Shown piece after piece: positions 5,660 to 7,680 of a DNA stretch of 7,680 nt. Made by a program: the position numbers and the translations under genes. The notes beneath the pieces were generated by a model that was not told the DNA's origin, made no database searches, and saw nothing but the letters and a program-made list of their open reading frames with translations. Source of the DNA: an uncultured Rhodobiaceae bacterium (GTDB lineage: Archaea; Thermoplasmatota; Poseidoniia; Poseidoniales; Poseidoniaceae); the NCBI GenBank assembly GCA_937911445.1, contig CALDQY010000213.1:1-7680 (forward strand). Reading direction: 5' to 3'. How positions within the stretch are numbered: position 1 is the stretch's first letter; the number at the start of each line of letters is the position of its first letter.

Positions 5660-7680
5660 TTCAGCTCACCACCTATTGAGGCCGAGGGGCATGCGCTTGC
5701 CAAAGAACAATACGAACAATGCGAGCCTGGCGTCGGATGATTCCAACCGAGTTCGCTTGCATCACGCGCTCGTATTGCAGCGGTAATTCGAGAACTCATC
5801 CATGCGCGGAAACTGTTGCTCTGAGGGTTTGGTCCTTCGTTCGGTAGCCGGAAATGATTGCTTGAATACGCGGTTTGTGATCCAATGTTGAGGAGGGAAG
5901 TGTAAGGCTTGAATCTTGGATCGATTTCAACGAAATGTTCCGTATCATCGCCAACTTCTGATATCCCAACACCGATGACTCTGTCTCCCGGATGTGCAAT
6001 CTCCCAAGCACGTGCATAGACAGCAAGTTGAATTTCCTTGAACAACCCAGAAGCATGGCGTGAACCTTCTTGACCTGGTTTTGGACCTTCAATGGTTTTG
6101 ATATCTCGAATGATGATGAAACGTTTCGCTGGAGGCTCTTTTCCCTCAAAAATCAATGGTATTGTCTCAGCATCTTCAGCGATTAACCCGCTTCCATTCA
6201 ATTGTTCAATGACTTCATCCGAGAAAACAACACTGTCAACGCGATCAATTCTACCTCGAATGTTCAAGGAAGAAATCTCCATTGAATCGTCGAACCCTTG
6301 GATTTCGACATATTGTTCAGATTGCTGTTGAAGAGCCCATTCGCTAGCGATAGGTGCTGCAGAAGTCAAGCCAAGATCGGCAAGGAGTAAGCGTCCTAAT
6401 CGTCCACCAATCGGAAGTTCATGGCTTCCTTCAATCCATGCATTCCACTCTTCTGGGGAGCATCCAATCAAATCGTTGCAGCGATGGACAGATACGGCAT
6501 TGGTTCGGGCTAGCCAAGGCGCTAAGTCTGACAATCGACTCAGAACGCTTTGCCATAGTTCCAATTCTGACAGTGCAACACCAAGATGCATCGGTGTACC
6601 GAACGAGAGAGGTTGACCACCAACTTCGATTCCGAGCATAGTCATGAGATGTTCTTCAATCGAGTGAACAAGTGTCCCTTTGGCCAATGGAGCAATGTCC
6701 TCTGAAGGTTCCGGAGTAGCGTCCTTAGCATGAAGCACCTGCTCAGTCCAGGCTTGACGAGGGCAAACAAACCATGGGTTCAACCGACTTGTTGACCATA
6801 TCTTTGAAGGATCATCTCTTGTTTGTGTCGTAAGAATTGCCTCCATGTTTTCAGAGCCATAGTTTGGTGGAGGAAGTGGTCTTGGGTCAATCGAAGGGCC
6901 TCTTGAGCGTCCGTTCTTTTTGAATCCGAGATGTGGATATGCTGGTGCCGTCCTACCTCCAGCTGCATTGGCTTGAGATACGGTCGGTTGAATGATGAGA
7001 TTCGTGGTCGTTAGTAGGTTGTTGCGAGTTGACCAATCCATCGTACTTCCATTTGCCATTGAGTTGAATTTTGGTTGGCGGCGAAACCGGTCAAAATGGA
7101 TTTCTCGCTCATATCGGGCGGCAACAGAACGGCTTGATTGTACAACCATCGTTGGTTGACGGGTAGATTGAATCTCAAGACCAGAATGTTGCCGTTGGTC
7201 TCGTAGCGTATTTTCCGCACGTTCAATCGCTACCTCACTGCCATTGCTGGTAAGCATTGAACTTCGATAGGTCAAGACGTTTCCATCATCTCGTGTAACA
7301 ATCGACCATCCGGCACCCTCTGAGATAAGTGGCTCGATGAAATCAGGAGGTCGTCGAAGGCTTGACAATTTGCCATCCAATTCAACCATTGAGAGATATT
7401 CGGCAACAGGGGTTGAATTTCCAACGGATTCATCATGTTCTGTTTCGAAAACAATCGCTTGTTGGCTGGAATTGAGCAAGGATTTGAACAAGTGACGAGC
7501 GCGACGAATCGGGAGATCACCATCGGTCAACCCCAATTCAACTCGTACTGCATCATCCACCCAAGGTATTCGCTCGGCCTTCATTGACCACGATTCCGCA
7601 TCCAAGCCAACGAACAGCGTCATGTCGGCCTCGACCCCGTATGCTTGCCGTGGAGTGCAGATGGTTACCTCGGAATGTTC
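5656..7680 (-). CDS. AddB-like PD-(D/E)XK iron-sulfur nuclease subunit, 5' end outside window
   Basis: C-terminal 674 residues of an AddB-like subunit. The frame is open to the window edge, and the 19 codons upstream of the Met at 7623 read as conserved protein (VTICTPRQAYGVEAD). They run straight into TLFVGLDAESWS, which matches the motif-V region of AddB-type helicase domain 2, so 7623 is not the true start. Counting from that Met, residues 1-80 are helicase-2 remnant: RRARHLFKSLL (40-50) sits where motif VI would be but lacks its TR arginine signature. About 115-280 is a low-complexity linker rich in Ser, Thr, Arg and Gln. The nuclease follows: VCPRQAW (C287), KGTLVH (H320), RGRIDRVD (D460), RDIKT (D507, K509), QLAVYARAW (Q532, Y536), and C636-x2-C639-x5-C645. 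Cysteine number and spacing match the known Fe-S cluster of Bacillus AddB. Expected role: cutting the strand opposite to AddA and stabilising the complex on DNA ends. AdnB is an alternative family name. Roughly 500 N-terminal residues should lie beyond the edge. Confidence 0.88.
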   Translation of the reverse strand, partial: EHSEVTICTPRQAYGVEADMTLFVGLDAESWSMKAERIPWVDDAVRVELGLTDGDLPIRRARHLFKSLLNSSQQAIVFETEHDESVGNSTPVAEYLSMVELDGKLSSLRRPPDFIEPLISEGAGWSIVTRDDGNVLTYRSSMLTSNGSEVAIERAENTLRDQRQHSGLEIQSTRQPTMVVQSSRSVAARYEREIHFDRFRRQPKFNSMANGSTMDWSTRNNLLTTTNLIIQPTVSQANAAGGRTAPAYPHLGFKKNGRSRGPSIDPRPLPPPNYGSENMEAILTTQTRDDPSKIWSTSRLNPWFVCPRQAWTEQVLHAKDATPEPSEDIAPLAKGTLVHSIEEHLMTMLGIEVGGQPLSFGTPMHLGVALSELELWQSVLSRLSDLAPWLARTNAVSVHRCNDLIGCSPEEWNAWIEGSHELPIGGRLGRLLLADLGLTSAAPIASEWALQQQSEQYVEIQGFDDSMEISSLNIRGRIDRVDSVVFSDEVIEQLNGSGLIAEDAETIPLIFEGKEPPAKRFIIIRDIKTIEGPKPGQEGSRHASGLFKEIQLAVYARAWEIAHPGDRVIGVGISEVGDDTEHFVEIDPRFKPYTSLLNIGSQTAYSSNHFRLPNEGPNPQSNSFRAWMSSRITAAIRARDASELGWNHPTPGSHCSYCSLASACPSASIGGELK
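5665..5674 (-). promoter_or_regulatory. Probable ribosome binding site of the AddA-like gene
   Basis: On the minus strand AGGTGGTGAG ends 5 nt before the ATG at 5659. It differs from the Shine-Dalgarno consensus AGGAGGTGA at one base. It lies inside the last codons of the AddB-like gene (Ile-Gly-Gly-Glu), so coding constraint alone could produce part of it. Together with the ATGA stop-start overlap it supports 5659 as the true start and translational coupling of the two subunits. Confidence 0.4.

Noticed and set aside
5796..6149. A 117-codon minus-strand frame overlapping the AddB-like nuclease core
   Set aside because: Overlaps the D507-x-K509 and Q532 motifs in the true frame; its own translation shows no known fold.
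686..7680. Defence-island interpretation (for example a helicase-nuclease antiphage system)
   Set aside because: The gene pair fits an AddAB repair complex, with no defence companion gene, toxin, reverse transcriptase or mobile element in the window. The visible methyltransferase lacks DNA-methylase catalytic motifs such as NPPY or PC and is convergent, so it is not a restriction-modification partner.
1..7680. Search for CRISPR-like direct repeats, tRNA genes, terminal inverted repeats and attachment sites
   Set aside because: None seen by eye; apart from the first 33 bases, the window is covered by the three genes.

Overview
The window is almost entirely coding and looks like ordinary chromosome from a free-living prokaryote. 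It holds three genes: one on the plus strand at the left edge and two on the minus strand that fill the rest. There is no intergenic stretch above a few tens of bases. I saw no tRNA or rRNA, insertion sequence, CRISPR array or obvious terminator.

Left edge (about 34-714, plus): a small class I SAM-dependent methyltransferase of unknown substrate. Its 3' end overlaps the 3' end of the neighbouring minus-strand gene by 29 bp. Centre (686-5659, minus): a very large 1657-residue AddA/RecB-type UvrD-family helicase with a C-terminal PD-(D/E)XK nuclease. Right part (5656 to the window edge at 7680, minus): the C-terminal 674 residues of an AddB-like protein, made of a degenerate helicase-2 remnant followed by an iron-sulfur PD-(D/E)XK nuclease. 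This reading frame has no stop up to the window edge, so the gene continues outside. The Met at 7623 is probably internal.

The two minus-strand genes overlap by the four bases ATGA, with the AddB-like gene first. This is the usual sign of a translationally coupled operon encoding one complex. The inferred function is an AddAB-type helicase-nuclease that binds double-strand DNA ends, unwinds and cuts them, and prepares a 3' single strand for recombinase loading. Both subunits have a full set of nuclease residues. Unusually, both also have the four-cysteine signature of an iron-sulfur cluster; in the textbook Bacillus enzyme only AddB has one.

Organism: there is no phylogenetic marker here. 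The moderate GC content, compact layout and protein style would fit a marine planktonic lineage such as Marine Group II Euryarchaeota (Poseidoniales), but a bacterium with a divergent AddAB is not excluded. This assignment is a guess from general resemblance, not shown by the sequence.
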